64,000 nucleotides of DNA from Rhizobium sp. FKL33 (GCF_005222915.1 NZ_STFX01000036.1:1-64000); one strand, 5' to 3'. Counted from the first letter of the stretch, positions 8,727 through 17,351 are shown. A program made the numbers and translations. Notes: generated from the letters alone by a model not told the origin.

Positions 8727-9638
8727 CTACCGTGCCGTTCGTCCGAAAAACTGGGTGTAAGAGTCACCTGCCTCCTCCGGCTCGGCCTGGTAGGCAAGAG
8801 ACCCTCCGTCGAAATGCAGGAGCGTGAGCTCGAAGTCGTAGCGGTCGGTACGCATGCACATCTCCACTACGCTTTCCGGGAACCAGACGCCTGCCGCCTG
8901 ACGAACGCCCGTCAGGGCTCCATCGCCGCCGACCTTCCGTACCGCAAGACTGGAAGCGGGCATCTCGTACATTTCGTTGCGGGTGCGGATGTAGCGGCCC
9001 GACTTCAGCGCCGCCTCGCTCGGCTTGGCCCAATGGGCATAGCCGTCCATGGACGAGATCAGCATCGCCCTCGTCGTGGTGTAGCTCAGCCACCGAAGCG
9101 TCGCCGCAGTGAGGGACACGCCGTATCGTTGGGCGGCCCTCCCCAGGCGCTCGAGATCGGCAAGCTCGTTCGCGGGGATGATGCGCCGGAAGTCGTCGAG
9201 CGGCATCAGCAGGGTCGCGGCGAACTCGTTCGCCTCCTTTTCGATGTCCTTGCCGGAACCGTGCTCGACCGCTTCTTTCGAGCAGTGGAATCCGCCGTCG
9301 AAGTCCGGGTCGTCATCTACGAGATGTCGATGGATCATGAAGTGCCCGAGTTCGTGGGCGACCGTGTAGGCCCGTCTGCCTCGGTTCTGACGGCGGTCAT
9401 ACATGATGCCCCACCGCCTGGGTTTCGTCTCGCCCGGGACCAGAGCCCCCTCACATCCGTCAAGATCGTCGGCTTCGATCCGTTCGATGTATTCGCCGTG
9501 CGCGCCGGCGGTATTGCGGGTGTATTCGAGCGCCAGAGCCTCGACGTCGACAGGCGCTCTGTCAAACCGATCCTCGCCGAGAACCGCATTGAGCATCAGA
9601 GTGAGGTCATTCGCGGTTCGCCTGGGCGACTTCGTCAT
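8727..9638 (-). CDS. capP: ImmA/IrrE-type zinc metallopeptidase (CapP-like)
   Basis: The zinc motif HELGH (residues 95-99) and downstream EKEANEFAATLLMP (third ligand about E135) mark an ImmA/IrrE peptidase. Cys62 and Cys119 lie near the active-site region; a Cys that coordinates the metal has been described as a switch in CapP. The start overlaps the XRE gene stop (ATGA). In CapH/CapP systems the peptidase cleaves the repressor when DNA damage is sensed and so raises CBASS expression (known). Here the pair sits convergent to the 3' end of the operon. The C-terminal half (about 170-303) is a sensor region with no motif I recognise. Confidence 0.82.
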   Translation of the reverse strand: MTKSPRRTANDLTLMLNAVLGEDRFDRAPVDVEALALEYTRNTAGAHGEYIERIEADDLDGCEGALVPGETKPRRWGIMYDRRQNRGRRAYTVAHELGHFMIHRHLVDDDPDFDGGFHCSKEAVEHGSGKDIEKEANEFAATLLMPLDDFRRIIPANELADLERLGRAAQRYGVSLTAATLRWLSYTTTRAMLISSMDGYAHWAKPSEAALKSGRYIRTRNEMYEMPASSLAVRKVGGDGALTGVRQAAGVWFPESVVEMCMRTDRYDFELTLLHFDGGSLAYQAEPEEAGDSYTQFFGRTAR

Positions 9639-9961
9639 TCCTTGGCGTCACTCCCCAGCAGACGCGCCATCGCCCTGATCTTCTCCCGGGTGGCTTGGGG
9701 CATGTTGCTGTATTCCCGGAAAAACGCCTTGTCCTCCGCAGCCTCCAGCGTGGTTTCCCGGCCGATCAAATAATCGGTCGTCACCTCGAGAACGGCGGCG
9801 ATCTCCGACAGCTTCTCGGCGGATGGGCGCGGCGGGTTTTTGTTCTCGAGCTCCCAGATATAGCTCTTCGAGGAGCCGGTCGCGCCGGCGAGGTCGTCGA
9901 GCGTCATGCCCTTTTTCGTTCGTAATTCTTTGATTCTTTTGCCGAAAATCGCGGTTGCCAT
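9635..9961 (-). CDS. capH: XRE-family HTH repressor (CapH-like)
   Basis: A 108-residue protein with an N-terminal XRE helix-turn-helix (IKELRTKKGMTLDDLAGATG..KSYIWELENK) and a helical C-terminus (ATREKIRAMARLLGSD) suited to dimerisation or cleavage. The start is placed at the ATG after GAGAG; a longer frame from 10027 would run through its own promoter. It is coupled to the peptidase gene by a 4-bp overlap. The pair matches CapH/CapP regulators of CBASS. A candidate operator covers its own transcription start. Confidence 0.82.
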   Translation of the reverse strand: MATAIFGKRIKELRTKKGMTLDDLAGATGSSKSYIWELENKNPPRPSAEKLSEIAAVLEVTTDYLIGRETTLEAAEDKAFFREYSNMPQATREKIRAMARLLGSDAKE

Positions 9962-9983
9962 GGCCCAACTCTCATTGCTTACC

Positions 9984-10027
9984 GTTCGGAGTAGACGAAT
10001 CTTAACTTCCTTCACAGGCGACTTCAA
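9984..10027 (-). promoter_or_regulatory. Promoter of capH-capP with shared operator half-site
   Basis: Read on the minus strand: TTGAAG (10022-10027), a 17-bp spacer and TAAGAT (9999-10004) form a promoter. The 17-mer at 9984-10000 matches 15 of 17 bases of 4284-4300 beside the CBASS promoter dyad. It covers the expected start point, which fits autorepression. Confidence 0.5.
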
Positions 10028-10140
10028 CCACTTGGAGCTTAACGTGACCTTACGCCGCGGTGGAGCCAGCGCTTCCGAAGCTCTACCCCCGATCGAGGTT
10101 CGCCTTCGCTTCGCATCGTTGACTCTTTTCCTAATGTGCG

Positions 10141-10155
10141 AAACAAAATAAGAAC
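10141..10155 (+). promoter_or_regulatory. Degenerate LexA-type box (AAAC-N7-GAAC)
   Basis: AAAC at 10141-10144 and GAAC at 10152-10155 are spaced seven bases apart, one mismatch from the alphaproteobacterial SOS box in this orientation. The flanks resemble the perfect box at 17288-17302 in front of the paralogous gene. Confidence 0.45.
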
Positions 10156-10204
10156 ATATTCCCTTGTCGGATTGTCGTCAACACTTTGCTTGGAAGGAAC
10201 CGCC

Positions 10205-10435
10205 ATGTCTGCGGCCGAACAATTGCGTCTGGACATCTGTATCGAGCCAGGCTCCGTCTGCGGTGATGTCGATCTCGTCGATGCCATGATCGCGGCATAT
10301 GGCGGAGACGCTCGTCGGGCCGTCGGCGAACTCATGCTCGACGCCGACTTCCTCCGCGACCAACTCTCGACGGCGGCCATGCTGATCAGCCGAGGCTACA
10401 CGCGCGGCTGGCGGCCGAAGTACGAGCGCGTCTGA
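10205..10435 (+). CDS. Small conserved protein, paralog of the gene at 17352, SOS-type promoter
   Basis: 76 residues, unknown function. It shares the frame AEQLRLD...DADFLRDQL...SRGYTRGWRPKYERV with the protein at 17352-17600, including the C-terminal RGWRP(K/R)YERV. It has no membrane segment and is probably cytoplasmic. AAGGAA precedes the ATG. Its stop overlaps the next ATG (TGATG). The LexA-like box about 50 bases upstream suggests DNA-damage control. Confidence 0.75.
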   Translation: MSAAEQLRLDICIEPGSVCGDVDLVDAMIAAYGGDARRAVGELMLDADFLRDQLSTAAMLISRGYTRGWRPKYERV

Positions 10436-10827
10436 TGAGCCGGAGTAGGAGCGAGCTGTCGCCCTCCGCCGTGGACCTGGGCTGGCCCCATCAAGTGGCC
10501 GTGCCCGCCGACCGCTGCTCGGGCAAGCATTTCGACGTCCACCGGGAATTCTGTAAAGACCTGTCCCTTTGCACCATGGGCCACAGCGTAGGTCACGAGG
10601 GAGTATCCCACCGGGTGTTCTGTTTCGCCGATCCCGGACATGCGGAGACGTTTCGCCAGGCTTTTCAAGGGGTGCCTTTCTATCCTGCAGACCGTGGTAA
10701 GGGCGTCCGATGGATGATCTGGAATCGGCCGCCCGGCGATGTCCGGCGCGTAAGGAAGCCCAGCGCCAGGAGCCTGCGGATGGAACGTAACTTCAATGCC
10801 CGAAACGACAACGATATTGTATTGTGA
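10435..10827 (+). CDS. Conserved hypothetical protein coupled to the small SOS-type gene
   Basis: 130 residues, unknown function. It starts in a TGATG overlap with the preceding gene, so it should be co-translated with it. Visible features are PHQVAVPADRC, a central Cys/His set (HREFCKDLSLCTMGHSV, VFCFADPGHAETF) and a basic C-terminus. The spaced Cys and His could bind a metal, but no known finger is clear. The last 25 residues look atypical (RNFNARNDNDIVL), and the 3' end may have been altered by rearrangement. Confidence 0.6.
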   Translation: MSRSRSELSPSAVDLGWPHQVAVPADRCSGKHFDVHREFCKDLSLCTMGHSVGHEGVSHRVFCFADPGHAETFRQAFQGVPFYPADRGKGVRWMIWNRPPGDVRRVRKPSARSLRMERNFNARNDNDIVL

Positions 10828-11231
10828 GAAAGTCTATACAGGCTTGCCGAGAGGTGGACCAAGCTCCATGGAAGCTTTGGCATGTCTAGTGGTTGCGCAA
10901 CGTTTCGATTAAATAGAACCGCAAGAACTGGGAGTTCTCGGAGAGTGGCCGCCTGAGAGTCATCCGTCCGTGGAACTCCTCCGCGAAACCATGACCATCT
11001 CCGAGAGGCGGCAACGGCATTGTAATCAGATGGAGTTGTTGACCGCTCTTGGCACGAGGGGGCAGAGTGGTTCCCGCGGCAAGTGGCCCGACGGGGATTC
11101 GTCTGATGCTGAGCGCGAGATACAATGGCCTGAAAGTCGATGCTGCGGGCTCCGTCAAGGGACTGGCCATACTTGTCCTTCCTGCGGCCAGGCGCTGACT
11201 CTGCGGCAGGGACAGATCTCGTGATGATCCA
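10828..11231. other. Stretch without recognisable gene
   Basis: About 400 bp between the hypothetical gene and the SDR pseudogene. Short frames exist on both strands but none has a family resemblance or a good ribosome-binding site. No repeat or terminator stands out. It may be remnant DNA from an earlier insertion. Confidence 0.5.
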
Positions 11232-11951
11232 TCACCACGGCGTCGTGCCGCCGGGTTCGACAAAGGTGCCGGAAGTCGTTGCGGAGAGCGCATATTCGAC
11301 CAAGAGCCGCGCGCCTTCTTCCGGTGTCATGTTGCCATAACCGGTCAAATCCGTCTTGACGAAGCCGGGGCTTACCGAATTCACCGTGATACCTATATCC
11401 TTGAGTTCTTCATGCAGCTGGATGGTCAGCATGTTCAATGCCGCCTTCGAGGTGTTATAGCCGATGAACTGTTGCGAATAATATGTCGATTTGGGATCGC
11501 CGTTCAGCGCCAGAGATCCGAGTGAGCTCGATACGTTGACGATCCGTCCCGCAGGCGCGTTTCTGAGCAGCGGGAGCACGGCCTGGGTGATCGCCAGCGC
11601 CCCCAGGAAGTTGACGTCCATCACGCGGCGAACCGCGGCGACCGAGGCTCGGCTGGGCGGCGCATCGGCGAAGTCGAAGATGCCGGCATTGTTGACGAGG
11701 ATGTCGAGGCGGCCGTATCTGTCCGTTATGGTCCGCGCCGCCGATGCGATGCTTTGATCGTCGGTCACATCAAGCTGTATTCATGCGGCGTGGTGACCCT
11801 GCGATGTCAGGTCCGCGACCGCCGCACGGCCGCGATCCACATCCCTTGCCCCCACCAGCACCGTGATGCCAGCCTGCCCGAGTTGGCGAGCGACCTCCAG
11901 CCCGATGCCCTTGTTGCCGCCGGTCACCAGCGCGATACGTCCGTCCTTCAT
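11232..11951 (-). pseudogene. SDR-family oxidoreductase, broken by an in-frame TGA
   Basis: Read from the ATG at 11949-11951 the frame gives MKDGRIALVTGGNKGIG, the Rossmann TGxxxGxG motif, then a TGA at codon 57 (11781-11783). It continues in the same frame as IQLDVTDDQS, LVNNAG, and the catalytic YNTSK of short-chain dehydrogenases. A single CGA-to-TGA change would explain the stop. A GTG restart at 11768 would give a 178-residue protein without the cofactor-binding motif, so it is probably inactive. It is divergent from the TetR gene at 12020, which likely once regulated it. Confidence 0.8.
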
Positions 11952-12019
11952 GTTCAGGCCTTTCCCGTTTTGTGGTTTGGCCTATGATATGAAGGATTGT
12001 TCAGTTTGAGGATTCGCTT

Positions 12020-12649
12020 TTGACATACGCCGCGCCTGCTGCCCTGAAGCCGAGGAAAAGACCGCAACAGCGCCGCGCGACAGCGACTTTGGATGCGATC
12101 TTTGAGGCGACCATTCAGCTTTTGGTGAAGGATGGGATTGCGCGGCTCACCACCACTCGGGTCGCGGAACGCGCCGGCGCCTCGGTCGGCACGATGTACC
12201 AATACTTCCCGCACAAACAGGCGCTGATCTATGCCGTCAACGAACATTATCTGGACGCACTTGCGGAAAGGATCGAAAGCACTTGCCGCGAGTACCATGG
12301 CCGGACAGCTGCGGAGATGGTGGAAGCCGTGATTGACACCTATTGGAGGGCCAAAACGGAAAGGCCCGACGTGACACGGGCGCTCTACCGCTCCGTTGTG
12401 GAACTGGACAACGAAGCCCTGATACTCGCCTTTGCGGATCGCACCGACGCGGCGACCACAGAGATGCTTGCGAGTGCATCGGACAGGAGTTTCGCCGATG
12501 TCGTCTCCGTTAACCGCACGCTCGTCACGGTCGTATTCGGCACCGTGCGAAATTCGTTCGAACGGGGACAGTCGGGCGAGATCGCGGAAGAATTGCGCCG
12601 GCAATTGCTGATTATGTGTCGCGCCTATCTGGAGGCCAAGATGAATTAA
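12020..12649 (+). CDS. TetR/AcrR-family transcriptional regulator
   Basis: 209 residues. The N-terminal HTH is clear (ATLDAIFEATIQLLVKDGIARLTTTRVAERAGASVGTMYQYF in pieces), ending in the GTMYQYFPHK segment. The rest is an all-helical ligand domain. The start is TTG, 68 bp from the divergent SDR start. The usual reading is a repressor of the neighbouring oxidoreductase, now a pseudogene. Confidence 0.85.
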   Translation: MTYAAPAALKPRKRPQQRRATATLDAIFEATIQLLVKDGIARLTTTRVAERAGASVGTMYQYFPHKQALIYAVNEHYLDALAERIESTCREYHGRTAAEMVEAVIDTYWRAKTERPDVTRALYRSVVELDNEALILAFADRTDAATTEMLASASDRSFADVVSVNRTLVTVVFGTVRNSFERGQSGEIAEELRRQLLIMCRAYLEAKMN

Positions 12650-12664
12650 CTGGTTTGCGCGAAA

Positions 12665-12679
12665 CGGAAATAATTTCCG
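12665..12679. repeat. Palindrome CGGAAAT-A-ATTTCCG
   Basis: A 7-bp inverted repeat just after the TetR gene. Nearly the same palindrome occurs at 21115-21131 in another intergenic region. It may be a dispersed intergenic element or a weak hairpin. Confidence 0.4.
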
Positions 12680-12752
12680 CATCTAACCTGCTCAAAACGA
12701 TCATATGCTGATCCAATGGCGCTGACCGGGCGATGTCGATGTCCGGATACAA

Positions 12753-13646
12753 TCAGCTCTCCACCGTCAGCGCGTCGATCAAAGCGCGGAGCGCGGGTGG
12801 CGTCTGACGCCGGCTGGGATGGTAGAGGTAGCAGCCCTGGAACTTTGGGCACCAATCATCAAGGACCTGCACCAATCGTCCTGTGGCTAGGTCTTCGGCA
12901 ACATCGCTCTCCAGGATATAGCCGAGGCCGGCGCCGGCTCTGACGGCAGCCGCGGCGAGATCGCCGTCATTGCCGATGAAGGAGCCGGAGGTGCGGATCT
13001 TGATCTCCCGTCCATTGCGCTCGAACTCCCAGGGCAGAAGGCCGCCGGCGCTCGCGAGGCGGTAACCAATGCAGTTGTGCGCGTCGAGATCCTGCGGTGT
13101 CTCAGGCTTTGGATGGCGCTCGAAATAGGAGGGTGTGGCGACGACGATGGTTCTGAGGTCGGGGCCGACCCGCACCGCGATCATATCCTTTTCGACCGTC
13201 TCGCCAAATCGTATTCCGGCATCGAACCCTTCCGCCACGATATCCGTCAGCCGATCGTCAATGTTGATTTCGACTTGGATGCCTGGATGAGCGAGAAGGA
13301 AGGACGGAAGCTTTTCCTTGAGCACGGTTTTGGCAGGATAAGAGAAGGTGGTGATGCGCACCGACCCGGACGGGCTGTCGCGCCATTCGGCCAGCGCCGC
13401 TAGCCCATCTTCGATGGTGGCAAAAGCGGGCCGGATGGATTGGAGCAGCCGGTCGCCTGCCGCTGTAGGGGAAACGCTACGCGTCGTCCTCGCCAGCAAC
13501 CGGACGCCGAGCCTTTCCTCCAGCGCCCGCATGGCGTGGCTGAGCGCCGAAGGCGATATGCCCAGGGAGGCCGCGGCGCGCGTGAAGCTCCGCTCGCGTG
13601 CGACGGCGGCAAAAGCCAGGAGATCGTTCAGTTCGCCTCGTTCCAT
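12753..13646 (-). CDS. LysR-family transcriptional regulator
   Basis: 297 residues, of normal LysR length. The N-terminal winged HTH (FAAVARERSFTRAAASLGISPSALSHAMRALEERLGVRLL in pieces) is followed by a two-lobed substrate-binding domain (SGSVRITTF...LPWEFERNGREI). It is divergent from the aldo/keto reductase gene 109 bp away, the usual target arrangement. Confidence 0.9.
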   Translation of the reverse strand: MERGELNDLLAFAAVARERSFTRAAASLGISPSALSHAMRALEERLGVRLLARTTRSVSPTAAGDRLLQSIRPAFATIEDGLAALAEWRDSPSGSVRITTFSYPAKTVLKEKLPSFLLAHPGIQVEINIDDRLTDIVAEGFDAGIRFGETVEKDMIAVRVGPDLRTIVVATPSYFERHPKPETPQDLDAHNCIGYRLASAGGLLPWEFERNGREIKIRTSGSFIGNDGDLAAAAVRAGAGLGYILESDVAEDLATGRLVQVLDDWCPKFQGCYLYHPSRRQTPPALRALIDALTVES

Positions 13647-13755
13647 TGTTGCACTGTGCTCACAAGCTCATGCGGCACGCAACGGCTAATCGCGGGACAG
13701 GCGGCCGGCTATGGTCTTAGCAGAGTTCTTCCGAACCGCACACAAGGACTGCAAC

Positions 13756-14853
13756 ATGGATCTGACAAGTTATCGAACGCTGGGCCGATCTGGCCTGATC
13801 GTCAGCCCGCTGGCGCTTGGAACCATGACCTTCGGGGCCGAGCGCTGGGGCGCCGGCGCCAGAGGCTCACGAGAAATCTTCGACACCTATGTCGCCGCTG
13901 GCGGAAATTTCTTCGATACGGCTGACGTTTACTCGGGCGGACGCAGCGAGGAAATGCTGGGATCGTTCGTTGCTGACGCCGGTCTGCGCAACAGGGTCGT
14001 CATCGCCACCAAGTCGGGCTTTGCGCGCAGCCAAGGCACGCCGCTACATGGCGGCAATGGAGCGAAGAACATCCGGCTCGGGATCGAAGGCTCGCTGAAC
14101 CGGCTAAAGACTGATTACATCGACATGTACTGGATGCATGTATGGGATCGCACCACACCTGCCGAAGAGGTGCTGCAGACGCTGACCGACGCCGTGCGCA
14201 GCGGCAAGATCCTCCACTATGGCTTCTCCAACACGCCGTCCTGGTATGTCGCGAAGATTGCGACGCTGGTGGCTGCCCACGGATTGCCTGTGCCGATCGG
14301 GCTGCAATATGCCTATTCGCTCATTGACCGCGGCGTCGAGCTCGACATCCTTCCGGCAGCCGCAGAGTTCGGCATGGGCCTTGTTCCCTGGAGTCCCCTG
14401 GCGGCAGGCTTACTCACAGGCAAATATGGCCGTGACATGCTCGCACGATCAAGAGCGCCAGGCAGTGTTCCGGACAAGGGTTCCGCCGATGAAGACAGCG
14501 AGAGCGATGGTCGGCTGAATGGTGACAATCCGTTCGGTGGTATGCTGTTCACCGAGCGCAACTTCGAAATCGTCGATGTCGTGCGGCAGGTGGCCACCGA
14601 GCTTGAACAGCCGATGGCGGCGGTGGCGCTGGCATGGACGCTGCAGCGTTCCGGCATCGGCAGCATTCTCGTTGGCGCGAGCCGTGCCGAACAGCTCCTG
14701 CAGAACGTGGCGTCGATGACGGTGAAACTCACCGCCGAGCAGATCTCGCGACTGGATCAGATCAGCGCTCCACCTTCATTCAACCCGTACTTCATCTTCG
14801 CCTTGCCCACGCAAATGATGTTCGGAGGCCAGACGGTCCACTCCTGGGGATGA
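13756..14853 (+). CDS. Aldo/keto reductase
   Basis: An NADPH-dependent carbonyl reductase with a TIM-barrel fold. The catalytic set is visible: DTADVY (Asp, Tyr), VIATKSG (Lys), YWMHVWD (His). The C-terminal cofactor segment is GSILVGASRAEQLLQNV. The start is at MDLTSYRTLGRSGL because the family begins there; 365 residues is standard. It is probably controlled by the divergent LysR protein. Confidence 0.9.
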   Translation: MDLTSYRTLGRSGLIVSPLALGTMTFGAERWGAGARGSREIFDTYVAAGGNFFDTADVYSGGRSEEMLGSFVADAGLRNRVVIATKSGFARSQGTPLHGGNGAKNIRLGIEGSLNRLKTDYIDMYWMHVWDRTTPAEEVLQTLTDAVRSGKILHYGFSNTPSWYVAKIATLVAAHGLPVPIGLQYAYSLIDRGVELDILPAAAEFGMGLVPWSPLAAGLLTGKYGRDMLARSRAPGSVPDKGSADEDSESDGRLNGDNPFGGMLFTERNFEIVDVVRQVATELEQPMAAVALAWTLQRSGIGSILVGASRAEQLLQNVASMTVKLTAEQISRLDQISAPPSFNPYFIFALPTQMMFGGQTVHSWG

Positions 14854-14966
14854 GTCTGGGAGATCCATGTCCTTTGAGAGCATGGAAGAACGTCGTGACG
14901 GGCAAACTTCGGAAGTGCATGGACGGGTTAATGACGCGCATCGGGGTGGAACAACCCTGCCAAAGC

Positions 14967-15296
14967 TCATCCACTTTGCTTGATCGCCCGGTACCACGTG
15001 CCGTAATGCGTCGTCTCAACCATGTGCTTGTTGAGGTCCGGTGCTCCGTCGTGCCACCACACCGGGCCACGCTCCCCCAAGGCAATCTTCGCCGTGTTGA
15101 CCCGATCGCGGGCGGCGGCAAGCGCGTCCTTGTCGTCAGCGGCCGCCTTGACAGCGCGCCTTGCCGCCATAAGCTCGCTTACCAGACACTGACGTTTGTC
15201 GTCCGCAAGGTTTGGATCGCTGGCGCGCCATAGTCGTCCGCGCACAATGATATATCTGCCGTCGGGTGTCGTCAGAGGGCGCTCGCCGTCAGGCAT
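14967..15296 (-). CDS. Conserved hypothetical protein (PDGRYIIVRGRLWR family)
   Basis: 109 residues, unknown function. Its ATG overlaps the end of the upstream gene by 8 bp, so the two are co-translated. It has a conserved beginning (TTPDGRYIIVRGRLWRASDP), a helical middle rich in Ala/Lys/Arg, and the block ALGERGPVWWHDGAPDLN. Proteins with this block are common on alphaproteobacterial plasmids (recollection, not checked). It is soluble, with no signal peptide. Confidence 0.65.
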   Translation of the reverse strand: MPDGERPLTTPDGRYIIVRGRLWRASDPNLADDKRQCLVSELMAARRAVKAAADDKDALAAARDRVNTAKIALGERGPVWWHDGAPDLNKHMVETTHYGTWYRAIKQSG

Positions 15297-16137
15297 TCCG
15301 TAACCGCCTTTCGCGTGATTTCGCGTCGCGTCTGGCGATAACCAGTTCAGGCTTCGTGGAGTGCCACCACCCGCGCAATTTCTCTCGCTCGTTCGGGCCG
15401 TTCCGCGCAGGCCAGGTCTCAACCAGCTCCTTCAGCGTTGGCGTCCGCCACGCTGCCCAGATCATGTCGCCATCGCTGCGGATCATTGAATAGACCTCAC
15501 CCAACTCTTGCGGATCAACAATCTCGCCCTGAGTGTCGGTGAACACGACGATGCCCCAGGAAACGGTGGTGACGGGACGATCGAGCGGAGGCGGATCAAC
15601 CAGTGGGATTGGATGGCGGCGGCGGCGTCTTTCCGCCCTCCGCAACCCGGCAGGTGATCGCGCATCACTGTCCTTGTTCGCCTCACGCCGTGCCTTGCGC
15701 TCTTCCGGCTCATTGCGTTTCGCAGCCGCCTCGATCACCGGCCAACGTCGCTTGAGTTCTTCGTAGGAACGGTAAGGCACCATCCAGGCGGTGCGGGCTG
15801 CATCCCAGTGGGCATAAGGGACCTGCCGCAACTCATTGACGACTGTGCGAGAATACGGCGTCTGCACGACGATCTCTGCGGCTGGCAGAAGATATCTGCT
15901 TTCGATTGGATCGAATTCAAATGCGTCGCGTCCTCGGGCATCGGCATGGACGTCGGCCTTTGCTTGCTCCAGCGCTTTCCAGCGTTCAATCCGTCGCTCT
16001 GCAGTCTTGCCCGGAACCCACCACGCCCGGGCAACATCGTCCCATCTTGCTTTCGGAAACGTCGCGCGGAAGCGCTCCACCGTCATCCGTTCAAACTCGA
16101 ACTGAGTGCTCGCTCCTGGTTTCTCTGCCGCGGTCAT
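15289..16137 (-). CDS. Protein with two HARP-like repeats, unknown function
   Basis: 282 residues from the ATG of MTAAEKPG. Two segments share the pattern P-x-A-x-WD-x(3)-R-x-W-x-VP: FPKARWDDVARAWWVPG (about 27-43) and VPYAHWDAARTAWMVPY (about 107-123). This resembles HARP motifs that help SMARCAL1-type proteins anneal DNA. The C-terminal part carries a basic patch (RRAERRRRRHP) and a WGIVVFTD..GEI strand pair. It is coupled to the following gene. A DNA-binding role is inferred from the repeats and basic patch only. Confidence 0.55.
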   Translation of the reverse strand: MTAAEKPGASTQFEFERMTVERFRATFPKARWDDVARAWWVPGKTAERRIERWKALEQAKADVHADARGRDAFEFDPIESRYLLPAAEIVVQTPYSRTVVNELRQVPYAHWDAARTAWMVPYRSYEELKRRWPVIEAAAKRNEPEERKARREANKDSDARSPAGLRRAERRRRRHPIPLVDPPPLDRPVTTVSWGIVVFTDTQGEIVDPQELGEVYSMIRSDGDMIWAAWRTPTLKELVETWPARNGPNEREKLRGWWHSTKPELVIARRDAKSRERRLRNA

Positions 16138-16575
16138 GCTGCCTCCGGCCGCAAAACGCTTTGTGCCGCCCAGAAGTTCGCTCCGACAAATAGGGTTCAA
16201 GGTTCAAGGAAATGGCCATCCTGTAACCATCGACGGCCTAGTTGCCCGCCGATTTTTGATCCTGAAACTTGCGGAACAATTACTTCAGCCAAGGCTTTAT
16301 CGAGCAACGCTCGGTCGTGTCAACCGGACATGGCGGCATGGAAAACACGGGGATTTTTCCGGTTTCTTCCCGTGGCCAACGAAGTGGCAGGCGAGTTCCT
16401 ATCCCGTCCGGCCGAGCGTCACCTCCCTTCAGCCATTATGTTGGGGCTCAACTGAGCGCAGCCCTCGCTGGGATTTGGAGAGCTGGCCTGCTGGCGCGGC
16501 ACCGTAGATGCGGAGCGATGCTGTGGCGACGACCGATGCCTCCAGAGGGCACCAGAAAACCATGGGAGAAGAAGA
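16138..16575. other. Stretch without recognisable gene
   Basis: About 440 bp between the HARP-like gene and the acetyltransferase. It should hold the promoter of the minus-strand pair and of the plus-strand gene. No box, repeat or conserved frame stands out. Confidence 0.45.
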
Positions 16576-17037
16576 TTGCTGGACATCAAAACCGCCGGCC
16601 CGGCTGAAGATCCGCTCTTGATCGAGCACTATCTGGCCATCTGGGACAGCTACGGTACGCCAGAGGAGCATTATGCATCGGATGCGCGGGAAACAGTTGT
16701 ACGCTTCATCGAGGAAAACCGCGGCAACAGGACCCATGCAGGGTTTGTTGCACGCATCGATGGTCAGATCGCGGGCTCGGCAATTTGCTGCCTGCTGCGC
16801 TCGCCTTTCCCGGATGTCCTGAAGCCGGATGTCCGACGCCGCGGCTATATCTGGTCTGTCTATACGGTACGGTCACATCGCGGCAAAGGCGTCGGCAAGG
16901 CTTTGACCACGCGTGCAATCGACCACCTTAGAGACAACGGCTGTACGCATGTCGTACTCCATGCATCTGAAGCCGGTACGCCAATGTATGAGAAACTTGG
17001 CTTCACCCGTGCAGGTGAGATGCGGCTCGCTCTATGA
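16576..17037 (+). CDS. GNAT-family N-acetyltransferase
   Basis: 153 residues. It uses acetyl-CoA to acetylate an unknown amine. The CoA-binding loop SHRGKGVGKALTTRAIDHL (motif A, Q/RxxGxG/A) and the C-terminal MYEKLGFTRAGEMRL are typical. The start is TTG with GGAGAAGAAG upstream. It is a single gene with no obvious partner. Confidence 0.85.
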   Translation: MLDIKTAGPAEDPLLIEHYLAIWDSYGTPEEHYASDARETVVRFIEENRGNRTHAGFVARIDGQIAGSAICCLLRSPFPDVLKPDVRRRGYIWSVYTVRSHRGKGVGKALTTRAIDHLRDNGCTHVVLHASEAGTPMYEKLGFTRAGEMRLAL

Positions 17038-17287
17038 CAGAGCCACCTCCGTGATCAGAGCTGGTTGTCGAGCTCTCATCATTCGGCAATGCCAATGACG
17101 GTCTTTAAGTTCTTAAGATAGGCAGCAGTCATCGATCCCCACATGGGCTGCCCGCGTCGGCAGGATGAAGTTTGTGCCGGAACGCGGACGGGGCATTATA
17201 GGGATGGCGGCTTTGAACCGGAATCGCGGGACCGAACGCAATTGGGTATCTAGTTTGATTTGGCCGCTTGACTCCTGAAACAAACAC

Positions 17288-17302
17288 GAACAAAATAGGA
17301 AC
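17288..17302 (+). promoter_or_regulatory. LexA (SOS) box GAAC-N7-GAAC
   Basis: GAAC at 17288-17291 and GAAC at 17299-17302 with exactly seven bases between them, the reverse form of the alphaproteobacterial GTTC-N7-GTTC site. It lies 50 bases before the start of the first gene of a four-gene operon ending in an SRAP gene, an SOS-associated family. Confidence 0.7.
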
Positions 17303-17351
17303 ATAATCCGCGGTGCGGAACCCAATCCTATCGCATTCAAGGAGACGTCCC

